Source: CBDCGJ01 sp965238305 (GTDB taxonomy: Bacteria; Pseudomonadota; Alphaproteobacteria; GCA-2731375). From it: a stretch of 64,000 nucleotides of DNA. Below, piece by piece: positions 53,426 to 62,367 of this stretch. The stretch is taken from assembly GCA_965238305.1 (NCBI GenBank), contig CBDEHK010000001.1:1364001-1428000 (forward strand). The letters run 5' to 3'. The notes beneath the pieces are model-generated. The model was not told the DNA's origin. It saw only the letters and a list, made by a program, of their open reading frames with translations, and made no database searches. A program made the translations under genes and the position numbers. Numbering within the stretch: position 1 is the first letter of the stretch; the number at the start of each line of letters is the position of its first letter.

Positions 53426-53776
53426 ATGGCGGTGAAACGGATCGTTACAAATGTCGCCACAGCAGAAGCCGGCGATGCGCAAAAATTCTATGGCGATATT
53501 CTAGGTCTTGAGCGGCTCATGGATATGGGCTGGATCGTGACCTATGGCAATGGCGGGCAGACCAGCCCGCAGATCAGCTTTGCCAGCGAAGGTGGCTCCG
53601 GTACCCCAGTTCCCGACATGTCGATCGAAGTCGATAATTTTGAGGAGGTTCGCCAACGCGTGCTCGAAGCGAAAATGCCGATCGAATATGGCCCCGTCCA
53701 GGAACCCTGGGGCTTGCGGCGGTTTTATGTTCGCGATCCTTTTGGCCGTCTGATTAACATTCTACAGCATGATTGA
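53426..53776 (+). CDS. VOC (glyoxalase/bleomycin resistance-type) family protein
   Basis: The 116-residue protein starts at the ATG 53426 with AGGGGGAAG upstream; an upstream open stretch is not used. It has the VOC two-repeat pattern: RIVTNVATAEAGDAQKFYGD with ILGLERLMDMGW, and a second half with GPVQEPWGLRRFYVRDPFGR. The metal site usually comes from one repeat each; E and H positions are present but not assigned with certainty. It lies between an FAD monooxygenase and a YafY regulator, so it may act in the same aromatic degradation. Confidence 0.88.
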   Translation: MAVKRIVTNVATAEAGDAQKFYGDILGLERLMDMGWIVTYGNGGQTSPQISFASEGGSGTPVPDMSIEVDNFEEVRQRVLEAKMPIEYGPVQEPWGLRRFYVRDPFGRLINILQHD

Positions 53777-53787
53777 GGCGTTTGTTG

Positions 53788-54492
53788 TTATACGGATCGT
53801 TCGTTTTCGAGTTCATTTTTTAGTCGAACCAAATAATTTCTCAGTAGGGGGACCCGGCGGGGACGGAAGCTTTCATTACAGAGGTTAAGGTCACTGATCC
53901 GGTCGATACGAAAAGAGCGAAAATCGTCCCGCAACTTGCACCATGCCAACAGCACCAAAACCTGATCCATGAAGACGATGGACAATGGTAGCAAACGGCG
54001 CACTGTCCGTTGTTCACGCTCGTCGACATAGATGACGTCAATTGCCTTTTCTTCGCGCGCCGCGCTGCGCAACGCCGCGATATCAATGGTGATGGTCGGT
54101 CGTTGATGAAATCGTTTGGCGGTCAGAACGGCGTGCTCAAACTGTAACCGCATCCGTTCTGGTAAGCAGGCCTTCAATTTAGCCAGGGCGTTTGTTGCCG
54201 CCGCTGCTAGGATCGGATCGCCAACTTCCCTGACTTCCTTGAGGCCGAGCACCAGGGCCTCCATCTCATCCCGGCTGAACAGCATCGGTGGCAAGGCCGG
54301 GTCTTCGATGATGGTATAGCCAAATCCGGCCTCACCGTCGATGATTGCGCCGGCAGCCCGCAGACTGTCGATATCGCGATAGATCGTGCGCACCGAGACA
54401 CCCAAATCCGCCGCCAGTCGATCCGCCAGTATGGGCGGCACAAGCGTTCGCAGATGTTGCATCAATTGGATAAGTCGTTCGGCTTTGGCCAT
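53788..54492 (-). CDS. YafY-type HTH/WYL transcriptional regulator
   Basis: The protein of about 234 residues has an N-terminal winged helix (about 1-60; MAKAERLIQLMQHLRTLVPP, then LAADLGVSVRTIYRDIDSLR, AAGAIIDGEAGFGY) and a WYL domain (about 130-225), with the variant VIYVDEREQRTVRRLLPLSI. WYL domains bind small molecules or nucleic acids. The ATG at 54492 is the family-like start; the frame also allows an ATG five codons upstream. It is divergent from the GST gene, and a perfect palindrome lies between them. Confidence 0.9.
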   Translation of the reverse strand: MAKAERLIQLMQHLRTLVPPILADRLAADLGVSVRTIYRDIDSLRAAGAIIDGEAGFGYTIIEDPALPPMLFSRDEMEALVLGLKEVREVGDPILAAAATNALAKLKACLPERMRLQFEHAVLTAKRFHQRPTITIDIAALRSAAREEKAIDVIYVDEREQRTVRRLLPLSIVFMDQVLVLLAWCKLRDDFRSFRIDRISDLNLCNESFRPRRVPLLRNYLVRLKNELENERSV

Positions 54493-54512
54493 GGCTGATA
54501 ATTGCATTCTTC

Positions 54513-54533
54513 TACTGACAGTAACTGTCAGTA
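54513..54533. promoter_or_regulatory. Perfect palindrome, candidate YafY operator
   Basis: TACTGACAGT-A-ACTGTCAGTA is a perfect inverted repeat with 10-base arms and a single central base. It lies in the divergent gap between the YafY/WYL regulator and the GST gene, 21 bases from the regulator start and 46 bases from the GST start. It is the obvious operator candidate for both. Confidence 0.75.
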
Positions 54534-54579
54534 ACACATTTGTATAAATCTCCCCACCACAAATCAATGGAGAATGAGA

Positions 54580-55302
54580 ATGTTGAACTTACTGAGCTAC
54601 CCGGGAAACTTTGGCGAACCGAGCGATAGCGCTTTTTGTGTTAAAGTGATGTGTTTGCTCGAGATGGCCGGCCAACCCTGGACGGCGAACTATTCCAGCG
54701 ATCCCCGGCAAGCGCCCAAGAAAAAATTGCCGGTGCTGCGCAATGGCCGAGAATTAATACCGGACAGTGACCAAATTCGCGATTATTTGGAAAAAACCTA
54801 CGCAGTCGACTTTGATGAGGGGCTGGACGTAGCGCAACGCGCAACCTCGCGCGCGGTTATTCGGATGATGGAAGAACATAGTTATTTTGCCATTGTCTGC
54901 GATCGCTGGCTCATTGACGCCAATTGGTTGCATATCAGAAAAGCCTATTTTGGACACCTCTCGTTCCCTCTGTCCGGCCTGGCGGCTCGACAAGTTCGAA
55001 AACAAGTTACCGCCATGTTGATGGGGCAGGGCATGGCCCGGCATACACCAAAAGAACGGTTAGAGCGGGTGAAAAAAGATATTCTGGCCATCGAAGCCAT
55101 CCTCGGCGATCGTCCGTTATTGTTTGGCGATAAAGCAAGTGCCGCAGATGCGAGCGTAGTGCCAATGTTGCGCGCGATGATCGTAACGCCGGAAGCAACG
55201 GAACTTAGCGACTTTGTCAGCAATAGGCCCTTTTTGATGCAATATCTCGAACGCGGCAAACAAGCGATGTATCCAAAAGCGGCTTTGGCGCTGGCGGCCT
55301 GA
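54580..55302 (+). CDS. Glutathione S-transferase family protein
   Basis: The 240-residue protein has an N-terminal thioredoxin-like domain (about 1-80; LSYPGNFGEPSDSAFCVKVM, KKKLPVLRNGRELIPDSDQI with the cis-Pro and DS glutathione contacts) and an all-helical C-terminal domain ending DASVVPMLRAMI. Members conjugate glutathione to electrophiles or carry out related reactions. It is divergent from the WYL regulator over the palindrome, so likely under its control. Confidence 0.9.
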   Translation: MLNLLSYPGNFGEPSDSAFCVKVMCLLEMAGQPWTANYSSDPRQAPKKKLPVLRNGRELIPDSDQIRDYLEKTYAVDFDEGLDVAQRATSRAVIRMMEEHSYFAIVCDRWLIDANWLHIRKAYFGHLSFPLSGLAARQVRKQVTAMLMGQGMARHTPKERLERVKKDILAIEAILGDRPLLFGDKASAADASVVPMLRAMIVTPEATELSDFVSNRPFLMQYLERGKQAMYPKAALALAA

Positions 55303-55379
55303 TATTTTTTGCCTTCGTTTGTGCAAGTAAACACTAATCAGCGATTGTCGACGAGGCCGAGTGCGGGCATGATTGTCGC

Positions 55380-56948
55380 GTGATGACAACAACGGCACCC
55401 TTAAAACAGGACCTGATAAGTTGGGTTGACGATCATGGCGATGAATTGTCGGCCTGGTGCTCGACGATCTGGCATTTTGGCGAAACGGCCTGGCGGGAAT
55501 ATAAGTCCGCTGCCTGGTATGTGGAAAGGCTACAGGCGGAAGGCTTCGATGTCGAAGCCGGCTCGGCCGGAATGCCGACCGCTTTCTGTGCCCGCTGGTC
55601 GAACGGCGAAGGGCCCATTGTCGGCGCTTATGCGGAATATGACGCGGTGCCCGGCAATTGCCAGCAGGCAGCGCCGGCGCCAGGTCCCCGCGAAGGCCTA
55701 AGCATTCATGCCGGCGGCCATACCGATCCCCATTCCGCCCTTGGTATCGGCGCGTTAGGTGGCGTGCTGGCCCTAAAGGCGGCAATGGAACAACACGATA
55801 TCCCAGGCGGCATACGCTTTTTCGGCGAACCGGCGGAGAAAGTGCGTGGCTCCAAACCGATCCATGCGGCGGCGGGTTATTATGACGGTCTAGCCGGTTT
55901 TGTTAGTTTTCATCCCTGTTACATGTTGCCGCTGTCGAATACGGTCAGATGGGATACCCATTGTGGGGCCGCTTATAGCCGGATTTATACGTTTGAGTGC
56001 CTAGCGCCTGAAACCTGGTTAAGCGATGGTGGCGCCAGTCCGATCCCGGTCGCCCATATTGCAGCGAAAGCGCCGGGCGCGAATGAAGCCTTGGTGAACA
56101 TGATGCAGGCAAGCCGATCGTTGCAAGGCTCGATGCTGCCGTTCGCCGAAGGCTGGTCGCTGTCGGACGCAATCCTGACGGCAGGGCAGGCGACGGCGGA
56201 CAACCTGCCCCATTCGATTGCTCAAGTTCAGTATCTCTGGCGCACCCCCACAATCGAGATGGCGGAGGCCATCCTGCGCGTGCTGGAGGCCAATGCGGCG
56301 GCGGCAGCGCAGCTGTCCCATTGCGGCTGGCGTGGCGACTGGGTTTCAATATCCAGACCGGGGCTAGCCAACCATGTTTTGGCGATCGCGTGTTTTGAAA
56401 ATTTACAACATGTCGGGGCGCCAGATTTTGGCGCCGAGGCTGTCGAGTTAGCGCGTAAGGTACAACGGAATTGCGGTTTTGAAGCAATGGACGAACCTTT
56501 CATGGACGCCTGCAGCACCCTAATCGACCCGCGGGAAGCGGAAACTATTCTGCGCCGGGATCTGCCGCCCAACCAGCTTAATTCCACCTCCGACGACTAT
56601 ACCGAAATGTGTTGGCATGCCCCGACGGTGCGGCTCTATATCGGTCGCGCCATGTTGAAGGCGCCGGCGGGTAAGCGTTATCCGGCTTGGGCGATGAATG
56701 CTTTGGGCGGAATGCCGGCGACGATTGATCCGACCGTACAATGCGCGGCGAAAACCATTGCCCTAACCCTGCTGGACTTGATCGTCGACGAGGATTTGCG
56801 CAATCGTGCCTGGACCGAATTCAAAGACCGCACCGAAGCGGTGTCGATCCCGCCGCTTTGCGATTATCCGCCGCCGGTCCATTTTCGCTGGCCGGAATAT
56901 ATCACCACCGCCCGCGGCGAAGATTGGTGGATACCTACTGAACCCTAA
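55380..56948 (+). CDS. M20 family amidohydrolase (AbgB-like)
   Basis: The 522-residue protein resembles AbgB, the p-aminobenzoyl-glutamate hydrolase subunit, and other large M20 aminoacylases. Metal-site motifs are VGAYAEYDAVPGN, GGHTDPHSALGIGALGGVLA, RFFGEPAEKVRGSKP, and a late GGMPATIDPT. The GTG at 55380 is directly followed by ATG; either may be used. The substrate is unknown but an N-acyl amino acid or peptide is likely. It is the first large gene after the GST gene, with no obvious operon partner. Confidence 0.85.
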   Translation: MMTTTAPLKQDLISWVDDHGDELSAWCSTIWHFGETAWREYKSAAWYVERLQAEGFDVEAGSAGMPTAFCARWSNGEGPIVGAYAEYDAVPGNCQQAAPAPGPREGLSIHAGGHTDPHSALGIGALGGVLALKAAMEQHDIPGGIRFFGEPAEKVRGSKPIHAAAGYYDGLAGFVSFHPCYMLPLSNTVRWDTHCGAAYSRIYTFECLAPETWLSDGGASPIPVAHIAAKAPGANEALVNMMQASRSLQGSMLPFAEGWSLSDAILTAGQATADNLPHSIAQVQYLWRTPTIEMAEAILRVLEANAAAAAQLSHCGWRGDWVSISRPGLANHVLAIACFENLQHVGAPDFGAEAVELARKVQRNCGFEAMDEPFMDACSTLIDPREAETILRRDLPPNQLNSTSDDYTEMCWHAPTVRLYIGRAMLKAPAGKRYPAWAMNALGGMPATIDPTVQCAAKTIALTLLDLIVDEDLRNRAWTEFKDRTEAVSIPPLCDYPPPVHFRWPEYITTARGEDWWIPTEP

Positions 56949-56967
56949 GATCGCCGAAAATTGTGCG

Positions 56968-57900
56968 TCAAAGCGTATTTTTGATGCTGGCGATTTGTTC
57001 GAGATGATGGTCGTGATCGCCGGCGAAACGCAGCACCAGATGACTGGCGCCAGCGGCGGTATAACTTTTTAGCCACGCTTTGGCTTCTTCCAAACTGCCG
57101 GAAAAACAGGCTTGGCGGCGCTGCAGGACTTCTGCCGGCTGACCGTAGTAATTCTCCAGATAGCGGGCGATGGTGGCGTCGCCGCGGGTTTTGTCGTCGT
57201 CGATCACCAAAGTCAAGTATATCGCCCCGGTCAGGTCATTTGTATCGCGCCCGGCTTCGCGGGCGACGGACTGCACTTCCTGCCAACCGGCCCCAAAACT
57301 TTCAGCATTGGGGCCGGTTGGGAACCAGCCATCAAAGTTCTTGCCCGCGCGGACCAGGCCAGCTGGGGCTGAGCCACCAATCCAAATTGGCGGGCCGCCG
57401 GACTGCGCCGGAATTGGACTCAAGGTGCCGTTTTTCACGATCCAGCGGCCGTCCCAGTTGACCGGTTCGCCGGACCAGAGCGCCCGGCACAGCCGCAAAC
57501 CTTCCAGCATGCGACCGACCCGCTTGTCGAATGGCACCCCGGCGGCTTCAAATTCGGCACGGATATTGGGCACGTCGGTGGCAATACCGACGCCCAGAAT
57601 GACGCGGCCGTCGCTGGCCTGATCCAAAGTGGCGATCTGATGCGCCATGACCACCGGATTACGCAAGGCCGGCAGCAGCACCGCCGTACCCAGGCTGACC
57701 CGGCTGGTGCGCCCGGCGACGGTCGCCAGCAGGGTCAAGGGTTCGTGGCGCGGGCGGGCCAGCAAGCTATCACCGACCCAGACGCTATCGTAACCGAGGC
57801 CTTCTGCCTTCTCAGCCAGACGTAACAAAGGGCCCGCTTCCGGTCGCCCCTCCATGATCTGTTCCCGCGTTGGCAGTAAATAGCCGATCTTCAAATCCAT
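56968..57900 (-). CDS. LLM class flavin-dependent oxidoreductase
   Basis: The 310-residue luciferase-like protein has the pattern of F420- or FMN-dependent monooxygenases: LRLAEKAEGLGYDSVWVGDS, RVSLGTAVLLPALRNPVVMA, QASDGRVILGVGIATDVPN and GGPPIWIGGSAPAGLVRAGK. It is distinct in sequence from the other LLM gene in the window. It is convergent with the AbgB-like gene and divergent from the secreted cyclase-family gene. Confidence 0.9.
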   Translation of the reverse strand: MDLKIGYLLPTREQIMEGRPEAGPLLRLAEKAEGLGYDSVWVGDSLLARPRHEPLTLLATVAGRTSRVSLGTAVLLPALRNPVVMAHQIATLDQASDGRVILGVGIATDVPNIRAEFEAAGVPFDKRVGRMLEGLRLCRALWSGEPVNWDGRWIVKNGTLSPIPAQSGGPPIWIGGSAPAGLVRAGKNFDGWFPTGPNAESFGAGWQEVQSVAREAGRDTNDLTGAIYLTLVIDDDKTRGDATIARYLENYYGQPAEVLQRRQACFSGSLEEAKAWLKSYTAAGASHLVLRFAGDHDHHLEQIASIKNTL

Positions 57901-58001
57901 GTTACATCCTTTTCCGATCGCCGCGATTGGCGCATACTGCGATCATTGTTACTTATGATTGAAGTATGCAAGGTAACTTGAATTAAAAACAGGGGAACAT
58001 C

Positions 58002-59087
58002 ATGAAGCGTATATTTATCAGTACGGCGTTGATCTTCGTGGCTTCGTTGGCGGCGCCATTCGACTTGGCAGCGGATCAAAAAGCCGCGGTAAAAAATTCC
58101 CAGACCATGGTGCCGGCGCCGCCTTGGGCGGCTGGTGACCAAAGGGGAATGGCAAATACTCTGGGGGCTGGAACTTGGATGCGCTGCGCTGCGCATATGA
58201 CGGCGAAGGGGGCGAAGTCCTACGAACTTTCCCATGAACGCTCCAACACCATGCCATTGTCACCGTTTGGCGTGCCGTTGAAATACGAATATGGCGCGAC
58301 GAAGGGCGTGCCTTATTCAAAACATGCTTGGAACGGCGAGATTGTCGCCAGTGGAGAGCCCGGTGCGCAAGGCACCCAGATGGATGCACTTGGGCATTTC
58401 GCATCGATTGATGAGATGTGGAAGGGCGAAGGCAAACTGGACGCCAGCAAAGCAAAATATTATGGCGGCTACACCCAAAAAGATGTCAAACCCAGTGACG
58501 ATTCGCCGTTGCAAAAACTCGGTATTGAAAATGTCCCGCCAATTATCACCAGCGCCGTGTTATTGGATGCCAAAAGTCATCTTGGCGGCGGTGCGGCGAT
58601 GAAACCGGGGCAATTGGTTACCGCCAACGATATCGAAACCATGATCAAGGCGCAGGGTTTGTCCTGGCGCGGTCTGTTGCCCGGCGACGTGCTTTATATC
58701 TACACCGGCTGGGGCGACAATTGGAAAGATCCGGATATGGACAAGACCTATTACACCAAAGGTCCGGGGCTCTCTTATGATGCGGCGCAATATCTGAAGA
58801 CCAAGGCGATTGTCTTGGTGGCGCTGGATAACCCGTTCACCGACCCGGTCAATGACGGCCAATTGATTGGCAAGGCGCCACCGGCCACAGGCACTCCGCC
58901 GGGTCTGCCATTCGCTATTCACCACGAAAATCTTTCGGTTTCCGGCATCCACCAAATTCAGAACGCCAATTTGGCCCAGTTGGCAAAAGACAAGGTCTGG
59001 ACCTCGTGCACCATGATCCTACCGCTCCGGTCGCGTGGCGGTTCCGGTTCTCCGGTTCGCCCGGTCGCCATTGGTGCGTCCGATTGA
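58002..59087 (+). CDS. Secreted cyclase-family hydrolase (kynurenine formamidase-like fold)
   Basis: The 361-residue protein has a signal peptide (MKRIFISTALIFVASLAAPF, cleavage near DLAA) and the cyclase/kynurenine formamidase domain: PPWAAGDQRGMANTLGAGTW near the start, the metal motif GTQMDALGHF (a variant of H-x-G-T-H-x-D-x-x-x-H), and a long C-terminal half. Members hydrolyse or cyclise amides and lactones in catabolism. Export is unusual for the formamidase itself, so the substrate may be external. The CmcJ-type gene is convergent. Confidence 0.85.
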   Translation: MKRIFISTALIFVASLAAPFDLAADQKAAVKNSQTMVPAPPWAAGDQRGMANTLGAGTWMRCAAHMTAKGAKSYELSHERSNTMPLSPFGVPLKYEYGATKGVPYSKHAWNGEIVASGEPGAQGTQMDALGHFASIDEMWKGEGKLDASKAKYYGGYTQKDVKPSDDSPLQKLGIENVPPIITSAVLLDAKSHLGGGAAMKPGQLVTANDIETMIKAQGLSWRGLLPGDVLYIYTGWGDNWKDPDMDKTYYTKGPGLSYDAAQYLKTKAIVLVALDNPFTDPVNDGQLIGKAPPATGTPPGLPFAIHHENLSVSGIHQIQNANLAQLAKDKVWTSCTMILPLRSRGGSGSPVRPVAIGASD

Positions 59088-59097
59088 GCCGTGAGTG

Positions 59098-59937
59098 TCA
59101 GTCGAAGAAATAAAGTGTTCTAATTTCGATACTTTCCCGGGGCGCGGCGTTGGCCGGGCGTCCGGGGATATCGAAAGAGCCATGCGCAGTCCAGCGCGCG
59201 GTGCCGTCGTCGACGCTGTCGAAACATTTCAAGAGGATCACTTCCTCCCGCGTCATCTCGGGGAAATAATACCAGCGCTGGCCTGGATTGTGGGTCAAAT
59301 AATAGATGCCGCCAATACGGCCGTCCGGGTAGTGGCGTTCTGCCGCCATCAGGTCGCCGTCGTCGATGCTGCCCCATTCGCAGATTGCCAGCGGTTTGTT
59401 TTCCACGACGCCCCGCTCTTGGATCGGCCGCCAAATATTGAGGGAGCCATAGCGTTTAGCCAAGCGCGCTTCCGCTTCCGCTGGAGGCAGTAAATCCCGC
59501 ACCCGGGCCGGCGCGGAGGCTCGCGTGAAGTCGTTATGCATGCCGCTGACCGGGCCGCGTACCTTTTGGCTCTGCCGTTTGGCTTCATCCTCAGCGCGAA
59601 TGGTATGATCAAAGACGATGACCTTGGCGGCGCCTGTGGCCTTTTTAACCAGGGCTTCCATTTCCGGATAATAGACGCGGCGGACTTCTTCACCGTCATA
59701 GAAGTTCTGGACGTGCGTGACTTCGGTGATCAAGTCAAAGCCCTGACCGTCCAAGGTGAAGTCCTGTCCCCGGCCGTTGATCACATCTATTGTGTGGGTC
59801 TCGGTTTCCCGGGTTTGCTCATCAGCGCCTTGGCCCTCCACCTTCACCAAAGTCACCGGCGTGACGGAACCAGGGGTAACAAATTCGACCGGCACCGTCA
59901 GGGTGCTAGCGCTCTCATACTGTTCTGCGGCGGACAT
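59098..59937 (-). CDS. CmcJ/NvfI-type oxygenase family protein (GA4 desaturase-like)
   Basis: The 279-residue protein shows the pattern I associate with the CmcJ/NvfI group of 2-oxoglutarate/iron-type enzymes: KVIVFDHTIRAE, the pair MHNDFT and LNIWRPIQ, and NKPLAICEWGSIDDGDLMAA, followed by WYYFPEMTREEVILLKCFDS and a terminal FFD. These enzymes act in cephamycin and fungal polyketide modification. Whether the bacterial copies make or modify a natural product is unknown. It is convergent with the cyclase-family gene and co-directional with a 2-hydroxyacid dehydrogenase. Confidence 0.8.
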   Translation of the reverse strand: MSAAEQYESASTLTVPVEFVTPGSVTPVTLVKVEGQGADEQTRETETHTIDVINGRGQDFTLDGQGFDLITEVTHVQNFYDGEEVRRVYYPEMEALVKKATGAAKVIVFDHTIRAEDEAKRQSQKVRGPVSGMHNDFTRASAPARVRDLLPPAEAEARLAKRYGSLNIWRPIQERGVVENKPLAICEWGSIDDGDLMAAERHYPDGRIGGIYYLTHNPGQRWYYFPEMTREEVILLKCFDSVDDGTARWTAHGSFDIPGRPANAAPRESIEIRTLYFFD

Positions 59938-60014
59938 CGTTCGTTTCCTTCATAATCTGCTGCCGATTGCTGGAATTCCGTACCATTATTCATGTAGTCA
60001 CGCTGCGGGGGCTT

Positions 60015-60983
60015 TCAATCCAATACTTCCGGGTTGATGACGTTAGCCAGATCAAGTTCGCCATCGAAACAATCGACGACATTTTGCGCTGCTTCGCGGC
60101 CCATGCGGTAGATAGATTCTTTCGTTACCCCGGCGGTATGCGGACTGACCAGGATATTGTCCAGTTCGAATAGCGGATGATCGGCGCTCGGCGGCTCGTC
60201 GACAAACGGATCGATGGCGGCGCCGCCAATGGTATTCGACTTCAACGCTTGATAAAGCGCCGCTTCATCGATGATGCCACCGCGTGCCGTATTGATGACA
60301 AAGGCGGTTGCCGGCAGCGCTGCCATCTCCGCTGCGCCGACCATGCCCGTGGTCTCCGCGTTTTTCATGCAGTTGACGGAGAGGAAATCAACTTCATCTA
60401 AGACACTTCGCCAATCCACCACCGGCGTTGCGCCGGCAGTGCGGATACCGTCTTGCAGGACATAAGGATCATGCACCAATACCTTCATTTCCATCGCCAC
60501 CAGGCGATTGACCAGGCGACGTCCGATGCGGCCAAAACCCAGGATCAGCACCGTTCGCCCGGCCAGATCGAAGGCCGGCATCTCAAAACGCACGGCCCAA
60601 TTGGCGTTGCGGGTTTCCCGGTCATAGGGCAAGGCGCGCTTGGCCAAGGCCAGCATGAACAGCAAAGAATGTTCGGCCACGCTTACCGCGTTCGAAGTAC
60701 TGCCGATGGTCAGCGGGATGCCGGCTTTGTTCAGCGCCGGGACATCGACACTGTCATAACCGACACCCATGCGTGAGGCGATCTTCAATTTTGGCGCCGC
60801 ATCGATCAGGCGTGCAGTCAACGGCGCCAGGCCCAAAATCACCGCGTCATAATTGCCGATATGTTGGTGAATATTGTCTTCCGATAGTTCGCTAAAGCGC
60901 TCGCACTCAATATCGTCGCGGCCATCGAAGACGGATTTCATGCCGTCATTAATAATGGTCTGGACCATCACGCGTTTTTTCAT
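60015..60983 (-). CDS. D-isomer-specific 2-hydroxyacid dehydrogenase
   Basis: The 322-residue protein reduces 2-oxo acids or oxidises D-2-hydroxyacids with NAD(P). It has the substrate-domain GVGYDSVDVPALNKAGIPLT, the nucleotide motif GRTVLILGFGRIGRRLVNRL, INTARGGIIDEAAL and the late catalytic PLFELDNILVSPHTAGVT with the histidine. The specificity is unknown. It ends 77 bases before the CmcJ-type start on the same strand. Confidence 0.93.
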   Translation of the reverse strand: MKKRVMVQTIINDGMKSVFDGRDDIECERFSELSEDNIHQHIGNYDAVILGLAPLTARLIDAAPKLKIASRMGVGYDSVDVPALNKAGIPLTIGSTSNAVSVAEHSLLFMLALAKRALPYDRETRNANWAVRFEMPAFDLAGRTVLILGFGRIGRRLVNRLVAMEMKVLVHDPYVLQDGIRTAGATPVVDWRSVLDEVDFLSVNCMKNAETTGMVGAAEMAALPATAFVINTARGGIIDEAALYQALKSNTIGGAAIDPFVDEPPSADHPLFELDNILVSPHTAGVTKESIYRMGREAAQNVVDCFDGELDLANVINPEVLD

Positions 60984-61112
60984 GGGTATTCATACCTGGT
61001 TTAAATGGATCAGAAGCGAACCCTGTTTAACCCATAGGCAAGCGAAAACCCAAGCTTTGAATGGCACGTTCGCCAAGGCTGATTTCAAATTTGGCCAATC
61101 CGCATGAATAAG

Positions 61113-62138
61113 TTATTTTTGCGGATCGTTGATGCAGATGTCGCCGCCACAGTCGACATCCGGAAATCCTTGCCCGAAAACCCGCATTGCCAGCAGCGAC
61201 ATCGTAATCCCAAATAGCGTGGCGACAAAAGCGGGTACCGCGTGGGGCGAAAGCGAAGGGATGGCGTGCAGGATCAGGACGTCATTGCCGCCGGGTATCA
61301 TCGCTGCGCCTAATCCCATCAGGGCCCCGCCGATGGCGAAGGCGACCCACTGCCATTGCGGGCGCCATTGCCAGGTGAAGCGCCGACTATGCCAAGCCGA
61401 TAAGCCAACCCCGCCGATCAGCGCTAGAAACAGAACCCATAGATCCACCAGCGGCGGTGGGGAGCCGACTATAACGTGATTTGCGGCTTGGCCGAACAAT
61501 CGCGTGTATGGCCATAATCCAATTAGGGCGTACAAGATCGCGTTGCTTGTTCCCATCAACATCGCAGCGGTCGACAGGCGGTAGTGCGGAGATAGTAGAT
61601 GTTTTCGCCACCCACGCCTTTCGACCGCGCGTGCCATGCGGAATAGTTCCCAGGTCATCCACATTAATGCCACCAGGGTCACCGGCAGGCGCCAGGCGCC
61701 TTCACTGGGCAGGGTCATGCCCGCGCGAGCGATGGCCGGTACGAATTCGGCGGTTGCGGCGATGCCAAATATTCCGGCGCCAGCGAGAAAACCAGCCAAC
61801 GATACCAACATGCCAAAATTGCCGCCGCCAAGACGGGTCAAGGTGGAAAAGGCGCAACCGCCGTTAATGGTTGCACCGATACCGAACAAGAAGCCGCCGG
61901 CAACCGTCATGATCGATAGCTGCCAACCTGCCTGACTGAGCAGATCGGACGGCATCACCCAAGCGGCGATGAGGGTAACTCCAAATACCCACATGGCGGC
62001 TTTCACAAAGCTGAAGAGCATGAAAGCCCGCCTGGTGCTGAGGACTTCTTCCATCGCCAAGACCGTGCATAAATTGGCACGATGGGCGGCAAATCCAATG
62101 ATGCCAGCCAGTACGACAGCAATGCTTAATAATAACAT
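61113..62138 (-). CDS. YeeE/YedE family sulfur-compound transporter
   Basis: The 341-residue inner-membrane protein has about nine helices and the YeeE/YedE layout (DUF395), whose studied members import thiosulfate. Conserved marks are GIIGFAAHRANLCTVLAMEE near the start and GFLFGIGATINGGCAFSTLT with the buried cysteine, repeated in a second half (GGALMGLGAAMIPGGNDVLI). I chose the ATG at 62138; the frame also allows a TTG two codons earlier. It is divergent from the adenylate cyclase gene at the right edge. Confidence 0.9.
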   Translation of the reverse strand: MLLLSIAVVLAGIIGFAAHRANLCTVLAMEEVLSTRRAFMLFSFVKAAMWVFGVTLIAAWVMPSDLLSQAGWQLSIMTVAGGFLFGIGATINGGCAFSTLTRLGGGNFGMLVSLAGFLAGAGIFGIAATAEFVPAIARAGMTLPSEGAWRLPVTLVALMWMTWELFRMARAVERRGWRKHLLSPHYRLSTAAMLMGTSNAILYALIGLWPYTRLFGQAANHVIVGSPPPLVDLWVLFLALIGGVGLSAWHSRRFTWQWRPQWQWVAFAIGGALMGLGAAMIPGGNDVLILHAIPSLSPHAVPAFVATLFGITMSLLAMRVFGQGFPDVDCGGDICINDPQK

Positions 62139-62367
62139 TTGCAAACCGCTAACTAATAGGTGCCGATCTCAATCAACGCCCGTTGCCAAAACAGCTCAAT
62201 TTTATCTCAGGCTCACCTTGAAAATTATCCATATCACAAAACCCGATATGTCGCACCGTCGGCGCCAAAACCCGTCGAGATCGGAATTTTTCAAATTGGA
62301 TTTGTCAAAAATGAAAGCTACTATAAAGTGTTGGTATCGAATGACGAATTGTAGGAGTGGCCGGTAG

